In this document: positions 6,983 through 16,327 of the stretch, piece by piece
How the letters are laid out: each line of letters starts with the position of its first letter
How positions within the stretch are numbered: position 1 is the first letter of the stretch
NCBI GenBank assembly: GCA_038236905.1
Contig: JBBRZG010000023.1
Coordinates: forward strand, 1-32,738
Origin: UKL13-2 sp038236905
GTDB taxonomy: Bacteria > Pseudomonadota > Gammaproteobacteria > Burkholderiales > Usitatibacteraceae
Length of the DNA: 32,738 bases
Reading direction: 5' to 3'
Notes under the pieces: generated by a model
The model's database searches: none
What the model was told of the DNA's origin: nothing
Seen by the model: the letters and a program-made list of their open reading frames with translations, nothing else
Translations under genes and position numbers: made by a program

Positions 6983-8170
6983 TCACAACCCACGCGCCAA
7001 ATCCGCTCGCAAATCTTTTATATCTTCGAGTCCCACCGCCACTCGCAACAAGTTCTCGCCGATGCCCGCCGCATCACGTTCGGCTTGCGAAATTCGTGCG
7101 TGGGTGGTGGTCGCGGGATGAGTAATCGTTGTTTTGGTGTCGCCCAGATTTGCGGTGATCGATATCATTTTGACGGCGTCAATGACCCGCCAGGCTTCCG
7201 CGCGCCCACCCTTTACTTCAAACGACAGCACAGCCCCCTGCAACGGCGCTTGGCGCATCGCGAGCGCGTGTTGTGGATGTGATGCGAGACCCGCATAGTG
7301 AACCTTGGCGACACTCGGATGCGCTTCGAGCCAATTTGCGAGTTCGATTGCGCTGCGTGATTGAGCTTCCATACGCAGCTTGAGTGTTTCCAAACCTTTT
7401 AAACACACCCATGCATTGAACGGCGAAATCGCCGGGCCTGCGGTTCGCACAAAACCATAAACTAGATCAATCAGCTCTTTACGGCCACATACCGCTCCCG
7501 CCAATACACGACCCTGGCCGTCAATATATTTGGTCGCTGAATGAATCACCAGATCGGCGCCGAATTCACAAGGTCGTTGCAGAGCGGGCGTTAACAGGCA
7601 ATTGTCTACCGCAAGCCACGCCCCTGCTTGCTTTGCGATTTTAGCGAGCTCGACAATATCGCAAATTTCAGCGAGCGGATTGGACGGCGTCTCGCAGAAC
7701 AGCATGCGTGTATTTGGTTGAATCGCGGCGCGCCATGCGTCTAAATCAGTGGGATCAACCCAGGTTGTATCGATACCAAAGCGTTTGCAAATTTGATTGA
7801 GCAATGGCATGACGGTGCCGAACACGCTTTGCGATGAAACAATGTGGTCCCCCTGCTCTAACAATCCCATCACAGCGCTTGATATTGCGGCCATACCGGT
7901 TGCAGTGGCAATACAGGCCTCGGTGCCCTCCAATGCTGCCAAACGATCCTGAAACATCGTCACCGTGGGATTGGTGAAGCGACTGTAGATAAAGCCGGGC
8001 TCTTCGTTGGCAAAGCGGCGGGCCGCCTCGGCTGCGTTCTTGTAAGTGAAGCTGGAGGTCAGAAACAGCGCTTCGGCGTTTTCCTGAAAACTGCTCTGCA
8101 AATATCCAGCGCGGACAGCCAGCGTATCAAAACCGACGCCATCCAAATTTGAATTCGACTTGTCTGCCAT
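6983..8170 (-). CDS. metZ: O-succinylhomoserine sulfhydrylase
   Basis: This cytoplasmic PLP enzyme of the Cys/Met metabolism family replaces the succinyl group of O-succinylhomoserine with sulfide to give homocysteine. The PLP lysine lies in HSATKYIDGQGRVLAG as Lys214. The phosphate-binding stretch TATGMAAISS is at 89-98 and YSRFTNPT at 62-69. The length of 395 residues is normal for MetZ. The ending TITHPATTTHARIS ... GVGEN-like (GIGENLLRVAVGLED) is the family's C-terminal domain. The ATG at 8170 has AGGAAG a few bases upstream. It is the last gene of the run purF-metZ, an order seen in many beta- and gammaproteobacteria. Related enzymes such as MetB or cystathionine lyase are less likely given the IDGQGR motif and this context. 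Confidence 0.92.
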   Translation of the reverse strand: MADKSNSNLDGVGFDTLAVRAGYLQSSFQENAEALFLTSSFTYKNAAEAARRFANEEPGFIYSRFTNPTVTMFQDRLAALEGTEACIATATGMAAISSAVMGLLEQGDHIVSSQSVFGTVMPLLNQICKRFGIDTTWVDPTDLDAWRAAIQPNTRMLFCETPSNPLAEICDIVELAKIAKQAGAWLAVDNCLLTPALQRPCEFGADLVIHSATKYIDGQGRVLAGAVCGRKELIDLVYGFVRTAGPAISPFNAWVCLKGLETLKLRMEAQSRSAIELANWLEAHPSVAKVHYAGLASHPQHALAMRQAPLQGAVLSFEVKGGRAEAWRVIDAVKMISITANLGDTKTTITHPATTTHARISQAERDAAGIGENLLRVAVGLEDIKDLRADLARGL

Positions 8171-8210
8171 TGCTTCCTGCTAAATTTGGTTCAATAACGT
8201 TGTTGGTTTA

Positions 8211-9764
8211 CTACTCGACGGTTGAGAGCCCGAGGTCCAGCTGATACGACGAGGCACCGCTCTCGTTGCCGACATCGCTACCGCTGTCGCCCGCCCCCCG
8301 CGATTCGTTATTCGCGCGACTGGTTTCGATCCCGGCTAAATATTCAGCGGTCACGCCACCCGTGATGTATTTGCCGTCAAAACATGACGCATCGAAGCTA
8401 GTAATGGCGGGATTACAGGCGCGAATATCTTCGATCAGCTCGTCGAGCTCTTGATAAAACACAGCGTCTGCGCCAATCGCCTCGGCAATTTGTGCCGCGT
8501 CGCGTCCACTCGCGATGAGTTCCGAGCGAGTGGGCATGTCGATACCGTAGACATTCGGAAAACGTACCGGGGGTGCCGCTGAGGCAAAGTAAACTTTATT
8601 CGCGCCGCAATCTCTCGCCATCTGCACAATTTCTTTCGACGTCGTACCCCGCACGATGGAATCGTCGACCAGCAAAACGTTCTTGCCTTTGAATTCAATG
8701 CCCATCGCATTAAGCTTTTGGCGCACCGAGCGTTTACGCTCTTCCTGGCCCGGCATGATAAAGGTGCGGCCGATGTAGCGGTTTTTGATAAAGCCTTCGC
8801 GATATTTAACCCCCAGCACCTGCGCGACTTCGACCGCTGAGGGGCGGCTGGTGTCAGGAATCGGAATCACCACATCGATTTCAATATTCGGATTTTCGCG
8901 TTTTATTTTTGCACCGAGCGAGGCACCCATGCGGGCACGGGTTTCATAAACGGAGATGCCGTCGATCACCGAATCCGGGCGCGCCAGATAGACAAACTCA
9001 AAAATGCACGGATGCAGGCTGGGGTTTTGCGCGCATTGGCGGCTGAAAAAATTGCCCGAGGTATCAATCAGAATGGCTTCACCCGGGGCCACATCGCGCA
9101 TGACCTTGAAGCCCATCACGTCAATCGCGACACTTTCCGACGCCACCATAAATTCAACACCATTTTCGCTCTCATGCTTGCCGATAATGAGCGGGCGGAT
9201 GCCGTTGGGGTCGCGAAAAGCCAACAAACCGAAGCCAGAGATCATCGCAACAATCGCATATGCGCCCTGCGCACGGCGATGAACGCCCGCCACGGCTGCA
9301 AAGATTGCGTCAGGATCTAATCGTTGCCCTTTTGCAGAAAGCTGAATCTCGTGTGCCAGCACATTCAACAATACTTCTGAATCGGAATTGGTATTGACGT
9401 GGCGTAAATCGTCCTGGAACAGATCATTTTGCAATTGGGCGGTATTCACCAAATTGCCATTGTGGCCGAGCACCAGACCAAACGGTGAATTTACATAAAA
9501 AGGTTGCGACTCCGCCACGCTGGTGGCCGATCCCGCCGTCGGGTAACGGCAATGCGCGATCCCCATGTTGCCCTTGAGATTACGCATATCACGGGTGCGG
9601 AAGACGTCCCGCACCAGGCCTTTATTTTTGTGCATATGGAAGGTGCGCCCTTCGGCAGTCACAATGCCCGCCGCATCCTGACCTCGATGCTGCAACACCG
9701 TCAACCCGTCATAGAGCAGCTGGTTTACCGGACTTTTTGAAACAATACCGACGATGCCGCACAT
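8211..9764 (-). CDS. purF: Amidophosphoribosyltransferase
   Basis: This enzyme catalyses the first committed step of purine synthesis: glutamine plus PRPP gives 5-phosphoribosylamine. The N-terminal glutamine amidotransferase domain begins MCGIVGIV, so Cys2 becomes the N-terminal nucleophile after methionine removal; HRGQDAAGI follows. The C-terminal phosphoribosyltransferase domain has the PRPP loop VLLVDDSIVRGTTS at 363-376. The length of 517 residues matches the class without a propeptide or iron-sulfur cluster, as in E. coli. A short low-complexity tail rich in Gly, Ser and Asn follows after about residue 490. The start has AGGAGA five bases upstream. It lies 15 bases after cvpA, as in many proteobacteria. 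Confidence 0.97.
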   Translation of the reverse strand: MCGIVGIVSKSPVNQLLYDGLTVLQHRGQDAAGIVTAEGRTFHMHKNKGLVRDVFRTRDMRNLKGNMGIAHCRYPTAGSATSVAESQPFYVNSPFGLVLGHNGNLVNTAQLQNDLFQDDLRHVNTNSDSEVLLNVLAHEIQLSAKGQRLDPDAIFAAVAGVHRRAQGAYAIVAMISGFGLLAFRDPNGIRPLIIGKHESENGVEFMVASESVAIDVMGFKVMRDVAPGEAILIDTSGNFFSRQCAQNPSLHPCIFEFVYLARPDSVIDGISVYETRARMGASLGAKIKRENPNIEIDVVIPIPDTSRPSAVEVAQVLGVKYREGFIKNRYIGRTFIMPGQEERKRSVRQKLNAMGIEFKGKNVLLVDDSIVRGTTSKEIVQMARDCGANKVYFASAAPPVRFPNVYGIDMPTRSELIASGRDAAQIAEAIGADAVFYQELDELIEDIRACNPAITSFDASCFDGKYITGGVTAEYLAGIETSRANNESRGAGDSGSDVGNESGASSYQLDLGLSTVE

Positions 9765-9779
9765 AATTTTCTCCTGCGT

Positions 9780-10310
9780 TTAAGCTTTCTCCGACACCGA
9801 CAACTGATTTGCGGTGGACTTGCGATACTGAATACGGGCGGCTACCGTGTCAGGCAAAAGACTCCGCGAATAAAGTGCCGCCACTTCGAGCCATGGCGTT
9901 GCGGTCGCCTCGCGCCAAATATTGGATTGAGGAACCTTGGTGAGTCCTGCCGCCAACGTCAACGCCAACAAAACCAACGCACCGCGCAGCACGCCGATCA
10001 TTGCCCCCACGCTCCGATCCAGCCCACTCAAACCCAACTTTTTGATCAGTCCTGTGACCAGACTTGAGATGAGCGCCACACCAAGCAGAACCACCAAAAA
10101 TATGATCAGCCATGCGACCACTAAACGCAGTACCGGCTCGACGGCCCAGTCCGCAAAATATGTTGCCAGATTCGCCGCAAACGTATGCGCCAGAATAAAG
10201 GCGATCACCCATCCGGCAATATTCATCACTTCACGAATTGCGCCGCGAACCGCACCGACGATAATGGACAGCAGCATGACGCCAACGATCGCGTAATCCA
10301 ACTCATTCAT
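9780..10310 (-). CDS. cvpA: CvpA family membrane protein
   Basis: The 176-residue inner-membrane protein begins MNELDYAIVGVMLLSIIVGAVRG, the characteristic CvpA opening, and has about four hydrophobic segments in its first 120 residues. The motif GLIKKLGLSGLDRSVGAMIGVLRG in the middle is typical of the family. CvpA was named for a role in colicin V export, but in purF neighbourhoods it is a general envelope protein. No bacteriocin genes are present here. It lies immediately upstream of purF with a 15-base gap and follows the SPOR gene, the standard proteobacterial arrangement. Confidence 0.9.
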   Translation of the reverse strand: MNELDYAIVGVMLLSIIVGAVRGAIREVMNIAGWVIAFILAHTFAANLATYFADWAVEPVLRLVVAWLIIFLVVLLGVALISSLVTGLIKKLGLSGLDRSVGAMIGVLRGALVLLALTLAAGLTKVPQSNIWREATATPWLEVAALYSRSLLPDTVAARIQYRKSTANQLSVSEKA

Positions 10311-10400
10311 AGGCGCGGATCGATTGCATCATCGCCAATGTTATCCCGTAAAGCCATAAGCGATTTAGACGATTCGAAGTGTCTAGCAACATTAAGAAAG

Positions 10401-11135
10401 CTATGGCAAGGGAACAATTTTTCCGTCCGAGCCAGTGAGTTTAAGCTGGGCGAGCGCTGAATCCGCCTTTTCTTTGGTCGCGAATGGACCAACCCGTACC
10501 CGCGTTACCGTGCCTCCAGAGATCGCGATTGAGTCGGTGTATACCGGTAACTTTGCCACCTTGGCCTGCGCGATTATTTGCTTAGCATTTTCAGCGTCTT
10601 TATAAGCTCCTATTTGCACCACAAAGCCCAGCTTGGGATCGACCGCTTTAGCGGCAGACTTGGGCGCAGGCAAAGATGACTGCGAAGGTGGAGGCGCAAA
10701 TTTTGCAACTTGGGTTGCCAGATCAGGTTTCTTTTCGGGCTTTTTTTCGTCTTTTTTGTCGTCTCGCGAGACCTCGACTTTTGCCGGCGCATTCACCGTG
10801 GCAGGTGGCGCTGCAGGCACGACGACAGATGCCACAGCTGCATTAGATGTTGCTTCAGGCGCGGCAACCGAGGTCGTCGGGGACGTGGCGGGAGCGGGCG
10901 CAAGAGCCGGCGCTGGCAGCGGCGGCAACCCCTCTTTAGGCGGAATCTGGATGGATATTTCTTGCGAGCCGGGCTTACTTTTCGATTTGTTGCGCTCCGG
11001 CTCTGAATCAAAAATCATCGGCAAAAAAACAATCGCTAATAAGCCGATCGTAATTGCACCGATTAGTCGAAGCCTGCCGCGACGTTTAATCTCTAATTCA
11101 GCCGCTGAAATCTCGCCTGCTTTGGGTGATGCCAT
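10401..11135 (-). CDS. SPOR domain cell-division-type protein (DedD-like)
   Basis: The 244-residue protein has a short cytoplasmic N-terminus, one membrane segment at about 22-42 and a periplasmic linker rich in Pro, Ala and Lys (about 60-165). It ends in a SPOR domain at about 169-244 that begins FVVQIGAYKDAENA and ends VRVGPFATKEKADSALAQLK. SPOR domains bind glycan strands stripped of stem peptides at the division septum, so the protein probably acts at the septal wall. Its place between folC and cvpA matches DedD of other proteobacteria, but SPOR proteins are diverse and the exact orthology is an inference. Confidence 0.85.
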   Translation of the reverse strand: MASPKAGEISAAELEIKRRGRLRLIGAITIGLLAIVFLPMIFDSEPERNKSKSKPGSQEISIQIPPKEGLPPLPAPALAPAPATSPTTSVAAPEATSNAAVASVVVPAAPPATVNAPAKVEVSRDDKKDEKKPEKKPDLATQVAKFAPPPSQSSLPAPKSAAKAVDPKLGFVVQIGAYKDAENAKQIIAQAKVAKLPVYTDSIAISGGTVTRVRVGPFATKEKADSALAQLKLTGSDGKIVPLP

Positions 11136-11219
11136 TTTGTCCGTCCGTCGGAGCGTGCCCCGAAAAATAAAGCTGAATCGTTAATGATTTAAAGTTCATT
11201 CTGGCTGCCAGGCAAGGCG

Positions 11220-12569
11220 TTACCTGACTTTAAGCGCCTTCATCACTTCGGCTACTGTGCCAAATGATCCGAAGGCTAAAATTCTATCATTCTCGCTCGC
11301 CTTTTCCCGTGCGGCCGCATATGCGAGGGCGACGCTGGCATGCATTGAAAACTTGCCGTCCCGTCCCGCTGCGCGCAGTTTTTCTGCTAATAATTCCGCG
11401 CTCAGGCCGCGCTCTCCGGGCAGTCCCGCCACAAACCAGAAATCAATGCGGCCTTTGATGATATCGATTACCGCATCAATATCTTTGTCTTTGAGCATGC
11501 TGAAAACAGCAAACGTGTTTTCATAGAACCCCATCGTGCCCAGCGCGTCTTCCAATGCCCGCGCCGCATGCGGATTATGTGCGACATCCAGCACGACTGC
11601 GGGCCTGCCCGGCAGCACCTGCATCCGCCCCGGCCATTCCACCTCAAGCAAACCACGCTTGATGTGGCCAATGGATACCGGCAAACGCTCCTGCAACGCA
11701 GACAAGGCCGCAAGCGCGGCGGACGCGTTCTTCAGCTGATACGCGCCGCGCAGCGCGGGCCATGGCAGTGAATGGCGGGCAATATCACGGCCCATAATTT
11801 TGCCAGTGAATTGCCACTGGTTGTCCATGCGCTGATATTGGTAATCGCGATTGAGTCGAATCAAATGTGCGCCGATGGAACCGGCGTAAGCCGTAAGCGA
11901 TTCAGGCGGGGCGACATCAGCAAAGATTGCGGGTCGGCCTGTACGATAAATATGCGCTTTCTCCAAGCCAATTTTTTCTGTCGTGTCACCCAAATAGTGT
12001 TGATGATCGAGATCAACGCTCACCACCACGCTGACATCTGCGTCAATAATATTTACCGCATCTAGCCGCCCGCCTAATCCGACTTCAAGAATTGCCACCT
12101 CAACATCTTGCTGAGCGAATATCCATAGCGCAGATAGCGCGCCGTATTCGAAATAGGTGAGCGGGATGAGGCTGGGCACAGACCGGGACGCTTCAATCGC
12201 CCTGAATGAGTCGATCAACAATGCATCACTTGCTTCTACTTTATCAACGCGAACCCGTTCGTTGTAGCGCAGCAAATGTGGTGATGTGAAAAAGCCTGTT
12301 TTGTAACCGCTCACATGAAGAATCGATTCCAGCATGGCGCAAGTCGAGCCTTTGCCATTGGTGCCACCAACGATAATATTTAAGGGTGCTTGTGGGCATC
12401 GCATGCGCTGCCAGACTTCACGTACCCGCTCCAGCCCCATTTCGATTTCAAGCGTGTGCTGGTGGCTGATGTGGTCAAGCCATTGCTCCAGCGTCGTCAA
12501 ATTTTCAGTAGACGTGGTTGCAGTCGTTTCAGTTGGGACGCCAGGTGCGACGGATCCTGCTGTTTGCAT
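11220..12569 (-). CDS. folC: Dihydrofolate / folylpolyglutamate synthase
   Basis: This Mur-ligase-fold ATP enzyme adds glutamate to dihydropteroate and extends folylpolyglutamates. The P-loop GGTNGKGST is at 68-76, followed by TSPHLLRYNERVRVD and later LEVGLGGRLDAVN, all classic FolC patterns. VLDVAHNPHAARAL begins the C-terminal glutamate-ligase domain. At 449 residues it is slightly longer than E. coli FolC because of a Thr/Ala-rich N-terminal extension of about 25 residues. The ATG shares one base with the stop codon of accD (TGATG at 12571-12567), so translation is likely coupled. Confidence 0.95.
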   Translation of the reverse strand: MQTAGSVAPGVPTETTATTSTENLTTLEQWLDHISHQHTLEIEMGLERVREVWQRMRCPQAPLNIIVGGTNGKGSTCAMLESILHVSGYKTGFFTSPHLLRYNERVRVDKVEASDALLIDSFRAIEASRSVPSLIPLTYFEYGALSALWIFAQQDVEVAILEVGLGGRLDAVNIIDADVSVVVSVDLDHQHYLGDTTEKIGLEKAHIYRTGRPAIFADVAPPESLTAYAGSIGAHLIRLNRDYQYQRMDNQWQFTGKIMGRDIARHSLPWPALRGAYQLKNASAALAALSALQERLPVSIGHIKRGLLEVEWPGRMQVLPGRPAVVLDVAHNPHAARALEDALGTMGFYENTFAVFSMLKDKDIDAVIDIIKGRIDFWFVAGLPGERGLSAELLAEKLRAAGRDGKFSMHASVALAYAAAREKASENDRILAFGSFGTVAEVMKALKVR

Positions 12570-13459
12570 CAGGCTAGCGCGACCGCCGGAGTTATCACCG
12601 GGGCGGGCTCTTTTTGTAATAACGTTACCAGCGCCGCTACTTTCTCGCGCATTTGGCGACGATCAACGATCATGTCGATTGCGCCTTTTTCCAACAAAAA
12701 CTCAGCGCGCTGGAAACCCTCCGGCAGCGTTTCGCGCACGGTCTGCTCAATTACGCGCGGCCCGGCAAAACCAATCAGCGCGCCCGGTTCCGCGATGACC
12801 ACATCCCCCAGCATCGCAAAACTTGCAGAAACGCCGCCCATTGTGGGGTCGGTCAGGATCGAAATGAATGGTAAACGAGATTGCGAAAGTTGATGCAGCG
12901 TTGAGGTTGTTTTCGCCATTTGCATCAGCGATAGCAGGCCTTCCTGCATTCGCGCGCCACCGGTCGCTGTGAAGCAGGCAAACGGGATTTTTTCATCTGC
13001 GCAGGCTTCCACCGCGCGGGCAAATCGCTCGCCTACGACCGAGCCCATTGAGCCGCCCAGAAAGCCGAACTCAAACGCGGCCGCAATCAACGGCACACCA
13101 CAGACAGTGCCCTGCATGATAACTAAGGCATCGGTCTCGCCGGTAGATTCTTCAGCGTCATGCAAACGATCAATATACTTTTTACTGTCCTTGAATTTCA
13201 GCGTGTCGATCGGCACAATTTCCGAACCAATCTCGGCGCGTCCGTCCCCATCAAAAAACATATCCAAACGCTGACGGGCAGAAATCCGATTATGAAAATT
13301 ACATTTCGGACAAACATGCTGGTTGTTTTCCAGATCGGTAAAATAGAGCGTTGCCTGACATGAAGGACATTTACTCCACAGCCCCTCAGGAACGGCTTTT
13401 TTCGCCGCAACGCTCTCACGCTTGATTTTAGGCGGGAGCAGTTTTCTAAACCATGACAT
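12569..13459 (-). CDS. accD: Acetyl-CoA carboxylase carboxyltransferase, beta subunit
   Basis: With AccA this subunit transfers carboxyl from biotin on BCCP to acetyl-CoA, giving malonyl-CoA for fatty acid synthesis. The N-terminal zinc ribbon has four cysteines, Cys31, Cys34, Cys50 and Cys53. The crotonase-like fold follows, with FACFTATGGARMQEG and DPTMGGVSASFAMLGDV as family patterns. The length of 296 residues is normal. It begins MSWFRKLLPPKIK, a common AccD start. It sits 10 bases after trpA and overlaps folC by one base, the usual trpA-accD-folC block. Confidence 0.97.
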   Translation of the reverse strand: MSWFRKLLPPKIKRESVAAKKAVPEGLWSKCPSCQATLYFTDLENNQHVCPKCNFHNRISARQRLDMFFDGDGRAEIGSEIVPIDTLKFKDSKKYIDRLHDAEESTGETDALVIMQGTVCGVPLIAAAFEFGFLGGSMGSVVGERFARAVEACADEKIPFACFTATGGARMQEGLLSLMQMAKTTSTLHQLSQSRLPFISILTDPTMGGVSASFAMLGDVVIAEPGALIGFAGPRVIEQTVRETLPEGFQRAEFLLEKGAIDMIVDRRQMREKVAALVTLLQKEPAPVITPAVALA

Positions 13460-13469
13460 TTAAGTGTTC

Positions 13470-14330
13470 CTATGCATCCAACGCGCGGCGAATACCTTGC
13501 AGGAGCGTTTTAACGTTATCTATCGCCGCACCGGGTGGTGAATTTTCCAACTCTTGGATGATGCGCGAACCAATGATGACCGCATCGGCAATATCACCCA
13601 CACGGCGTGCGGTTTCACCATCGCGAATACCAAAACCAACACCGATCGGCAGATCTGTTTTTGCCTTGATTCGCGCCACTACTTCTGCAACTTCTGCGGT
13701 ATCAATATTGGCCGCGCCGGTCACGCCTTTAAGCGAGACATAGTAAATATAGCCCCGTCCCACGCTGGCCACCTTCTCAATCCGAGCCGACGTTGAGGTT
13801 GGTGACAGCAAATAGACCACGTCAATGCCGACAGCATCCATGGTGCGAAGTAACTCGTGGCTTTCCTCGGGCGGATAGTCGACCACGATAAGTCCATCCA
13901 CACCAGCCGCCTTGGCGCGATCTCCAAAAGCCTGCATACCCATCCGCTCAATTGGGTTTGCGTAACCCATCAATACGATCGGTGTGACGTTATCTTTTTG
14001 ACGAAACTCACTCACGTAGGCAAACACATCAGCCACGCCCACGCCGAGTGCCAGAGCGCGCTCGGATGAACGTTGGATCACAGGGCCTTCGGCCATTGGG
14101 TCCGAGAAAGGCATCCCCAGTTCAATCACGTCAACGCCCGATTCAACCATGGCGTGCATCAGCGGCACGGTGATTTCTCTTGATGGATCACCGGCAGTTA
14201 CGAAGGTAACGAGTGCTTTCTTTTTCTGTGCTTTCAGGCGCGCAAATGTTGCGCCGATTCGAGTCCCAACCGATTCGGCTTTAATGCCAGCGGTGGGCGT
14301 TGATGCAAGCGAATTTGCCAATAGAGTCAT
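13470..14330 (-). CDS. trpA: Tryptophan synthase alpha chain
   Basis: This subunit cleaves indole-3-glycerol phosphate to indole and glyceraldehyde 3-phosphate and passes indole to TrpB. The catalytic acids are visible in VIELGMPFSDPMAEGP as Glu70 and Asp77 (Glu49 and Asp60 in E. coli). A later GFGIRDGETARRVGDIADAVIIGS forms the phosphate-binding end of the barrel. At 286 residues it carries about 20 more N-terminal residues than the typical protein. No alternative downstream start with a ribosome binding site was seen, so the long form is kept. Its ATG directly follows the TAA of trpB. Confidence 0.96.
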   Translation of the reverse strand: MTLLANSLASTPTAGIKAESVGTRIGATFARLKAQKKKALVTFVTAGDPSREITVPLMHAMVESGVDVIELGMPFSDPMAEGPVIQRSSERALALGVGVADVFAYVSEFRQKDNVTPIVLMGYANPIERMGMQAFGDRAKAAGVDGLIVVDYPPEESHELLRTMDAVGIDVVYLLSPTSTSARIEKVASVGRGYIYYVSLKGVTGAANIDTAEVAEVVARIKAKTDLPIGVGFGIRDGETARRVGDIADAVIIGSRIIQELENSPPGAAIDNVKTLLQGIRRALDA

Positions 14331-15566
14331 TTAAGTCTTTGCGTTTTGTTGACAGCTTGCGCGGCAGAAAAATTGTAGCCCGGAGCGCTCGGCGACGGTT
14401 GCCATATCCTTATCGCCGCGGCCGGATAAATTGACCAGCAACACTTTATCTTTGGCCATCGTCGGTGCCATTTTGATCGCTTGTGCGATGGCATGGCTCG
14501 ACTCAAGCGCCGGGATAATACCCTCGATACGGCACAAGCGATGAAACGCGGCAAGCGCTTCTTCATCGTTAACCGCCACATATTCTGCACGTCCGGAGTC
14601 TTTCAACCATGCATGCTCCGGACCGACCCCGGGATAATCGAGGCCGGCTGAAATTGAGTGTGTGTCAATAATTTGCCCATCTGCATTTTGAATCAGGTAA
14701 GTCCGGTTGCCGTGCAATATTCCAGCACTACCCGCCGACAAAGAGGCCGCATGTCGACCCGTTTCAATGCCCTCGCCGCCCGCCTCACAACCAATCAGCC
14801 GAACGCTTGCATCGCCAATATAATCGTAAAAAATGCCCATCGCATTCGAGCCGCCGCCCACGCAAGCGAGCACCGCATCGGGTTGGCGGCCAATCATTTC
14901 CGGCATCTGCCAGAGGCATTCCTTACCGACCACGGAATTAAAATCCCGGACCATCATGGGATAAGGGTGGGGACCTGCCACGGTGCCAATAATGTAGTAA
15001 GTGTTTTCGACGTTGGTGACCCAGTCGCGCATTGCCTCGTTGAGTGCGTCCTTGAGCGTTTTCGAGCCACTTTCAACCGGCACCACGGTAGCACCAAGCA
15101 GCTTCATACGGTACACGTTTTGCGCCTGGCGCTTCACATCCTCAGAGCCCATGTAGACCACGCATTCCAGCCCATAACGTGCCGCCACGGTCGCGCTCGC
15201 CACACCGTGCTGCCCGGCGCCGGTCTCGGCAATGACCCGCGGCTTACCCATTCGCCGCGCGAGCAGCGCTTGGCCGATGGTGTTATTGATCTTGTGCGCG
15301 CCGGTGTGATTCAAGTCCTCGCGCTTCAAATATATCTGCGCACCACCCAAATCATCTGACAACCGTTTGGCGTGATAGATCGGGCTGGGACGGCCGACGT
15401 AATGTTTCAGCTCGCGCTGAAATTCGGCGATGAATTCGGGATCCGTTCGAGTTTTTTCATATTCAACTTTTAGCTCAAGTAATGCCGCTTGCAGCGTTTC
15501 AGCTACAAATACACCACCATATTGGCCAAAGTGTCCGCGCGCATCGGGAAGATCGTACATTTGCAT
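14331..15566 (-). CDS. trpB: Tryptophan synthase beta chain
   Basis: This PLP enzyme joins indole and serine to give tryptophan and forms the alpha2-beta2 complex with TrpA. The PLP lysine is Lys92 in NHTGAHKINN. The phosphate-binding loop is CVGGGSNAMG and the cofactor-adjacent stretch ETGAGQHG is present. The length of 411 residues is normal. The start MQMYDLPDARGHFG has AAGGA about eight bases upstream. The stop abuts the trpA start without a gap. trpF lies 90 bases upstream, so trpF-trpB-trpA form the tryptophan part of the run; the other trp genes are not in the window. Confidence 0.97.
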   Translation of the reverse strand: MQMYDLPDARGHFGQYGGVFVAETLQAALLELKVEYEKTRTDPEFIAEFQRELKHYVGRPSPIYHAKRLSDDLGGAQIYLKREDLNHTGAHKINNTIGQALLARRMGKPRVIAETGAGQHGVASATVAARYGLECVVYMGSEDVKRQAQNVYRMKLLGATVVPVESGSKTLKDALNEAMRDWVTNVENTYYIIGTVAGPHPYPMMVRDFNSVVGKECLWQMPEMIGRQPDAVLACVGGGSNAMGIFYDYIGDASVRLIGCEAGGEGIETGRHAASLSAGSAGILHGNRTYLIQNADGQIIDTHSISAGLDYPGVGPEHAWLKDSGRAEYVAVNDEEALAAFHRLCRIEGIIPALESSHAIAQAIKMAPTMAKDKVLLVNLSGRGDKDMATVAERSGLQFFCRASCQQNAKT

Positions 15567-15656
15567 GGCTGCTATTCCTTGTCTTGCTTGTTCAACATCG
15601 GTTATTAATTGGGTTTGTTGTTTTGGTTATGGGCTTGTGCGTGCATGCGTGGCGAT

Positions 15657-16310
15657 TTAAGCGTCTGCGCTTTTGACGGCCGACATAAATGCCGCTATTT
15701 TTTCGGGGTCCTTGCTGCCTTTTTTCAGATCGGCGCCCTCACCCATCTCAATACCACTCGACACGTCGACTGCCCATGGCCTGATTTGTCGCACTGCGTT
15801 ACCTACATTGACGGGCGTCAATCCACCTGAGAGCACAATCCGTCCGCGCATTTTTGCCGGAATCACCTCCCAATCAAATGATTCGCCCGATCCACCGTAT
15901 TGGCCCGCTGATAAAGTATCCAGCAGCAAAGCCTTGGCGGTTGAAAAAGTATTCTCTAATTGTAGCAAATCGTCGGCTTTCATCGCTGCCCCCACCCGAA
16001 TTGCTTTGAGATAAGGGCGGGCAAATGACGCGCAGTAAGCATGATCTTCGTCACCATGAAATTGAATTAGCGATGGATTAAGCGCGTTACAAACCTCAAT
16101 CACGTGATCGCGTTCGGCGTTCACAAACAACGCGACCGTAGACACAAACGGTGGGAGCGCATTGCTTACCGCAATTGCCTGTTCAAGCGTGACCGCCCGC
16201 GGCGAAGGTGGATAAAAAATGAGGCCGATTGCATCGGCACCCTCATCCGCCCCGATCAGCGCATCTTCAACCTTTCGTACTCCGCATATTTTGATTCTGG
16301 TTCTATGCAT
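15657..16310 (-). CDS. trpF: Phosphoribosylanthranilate isomerase
   Basis: This (beta/alpha)8 barrel enzyme isomerises N-(5-phosphoribosyl)anthranilate in tryptophan synthesis. It starts MHRTRIKICGVR, with the catalytic cysteine at position 9, and carries LLLDTLSAGQYGGSGESFDW, which includes the general acid aspartate and the glycine-rich substrate loop. SGGLTPVNV and DVSSGIE near the C-terminus bind the phosphate. The length of 217 residues is normal. It begins 17 bases after truA; no strong ribosome binding site is visible, in keeping with coupling to truA. Confidence 0.95.
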   Translation of the reverse strand: MHRTRIKICGVRKVEDALIGADEGADAIGLIFYPPSPRAVTLEQAIAVSNALPPFVSTVALFVNAERDHVIEVCNALNPSLIQFHGDEDHAYCASFARPYLKAIRVGAAMKADDLLQLENTFSTAKALLLDTLSAGQYGGSGESFDWEVIPAKMRGRIVLSGGLTPVNVGNAVRQIRPWAVDVSSGIEMGEGADLKKGSKDPEKIAAFMSAVKSADA

Positions 16311-16327
16311 GCTGTTAATGGCATTCG

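Noticed and set aside
9780..11135. cvpA with its neighbours as a bacteriocin export system
   Set aside because: CvpA next to purF is a housekeeping arrangement, and no bacteriocin precursor, immunity or transporter gene is present.
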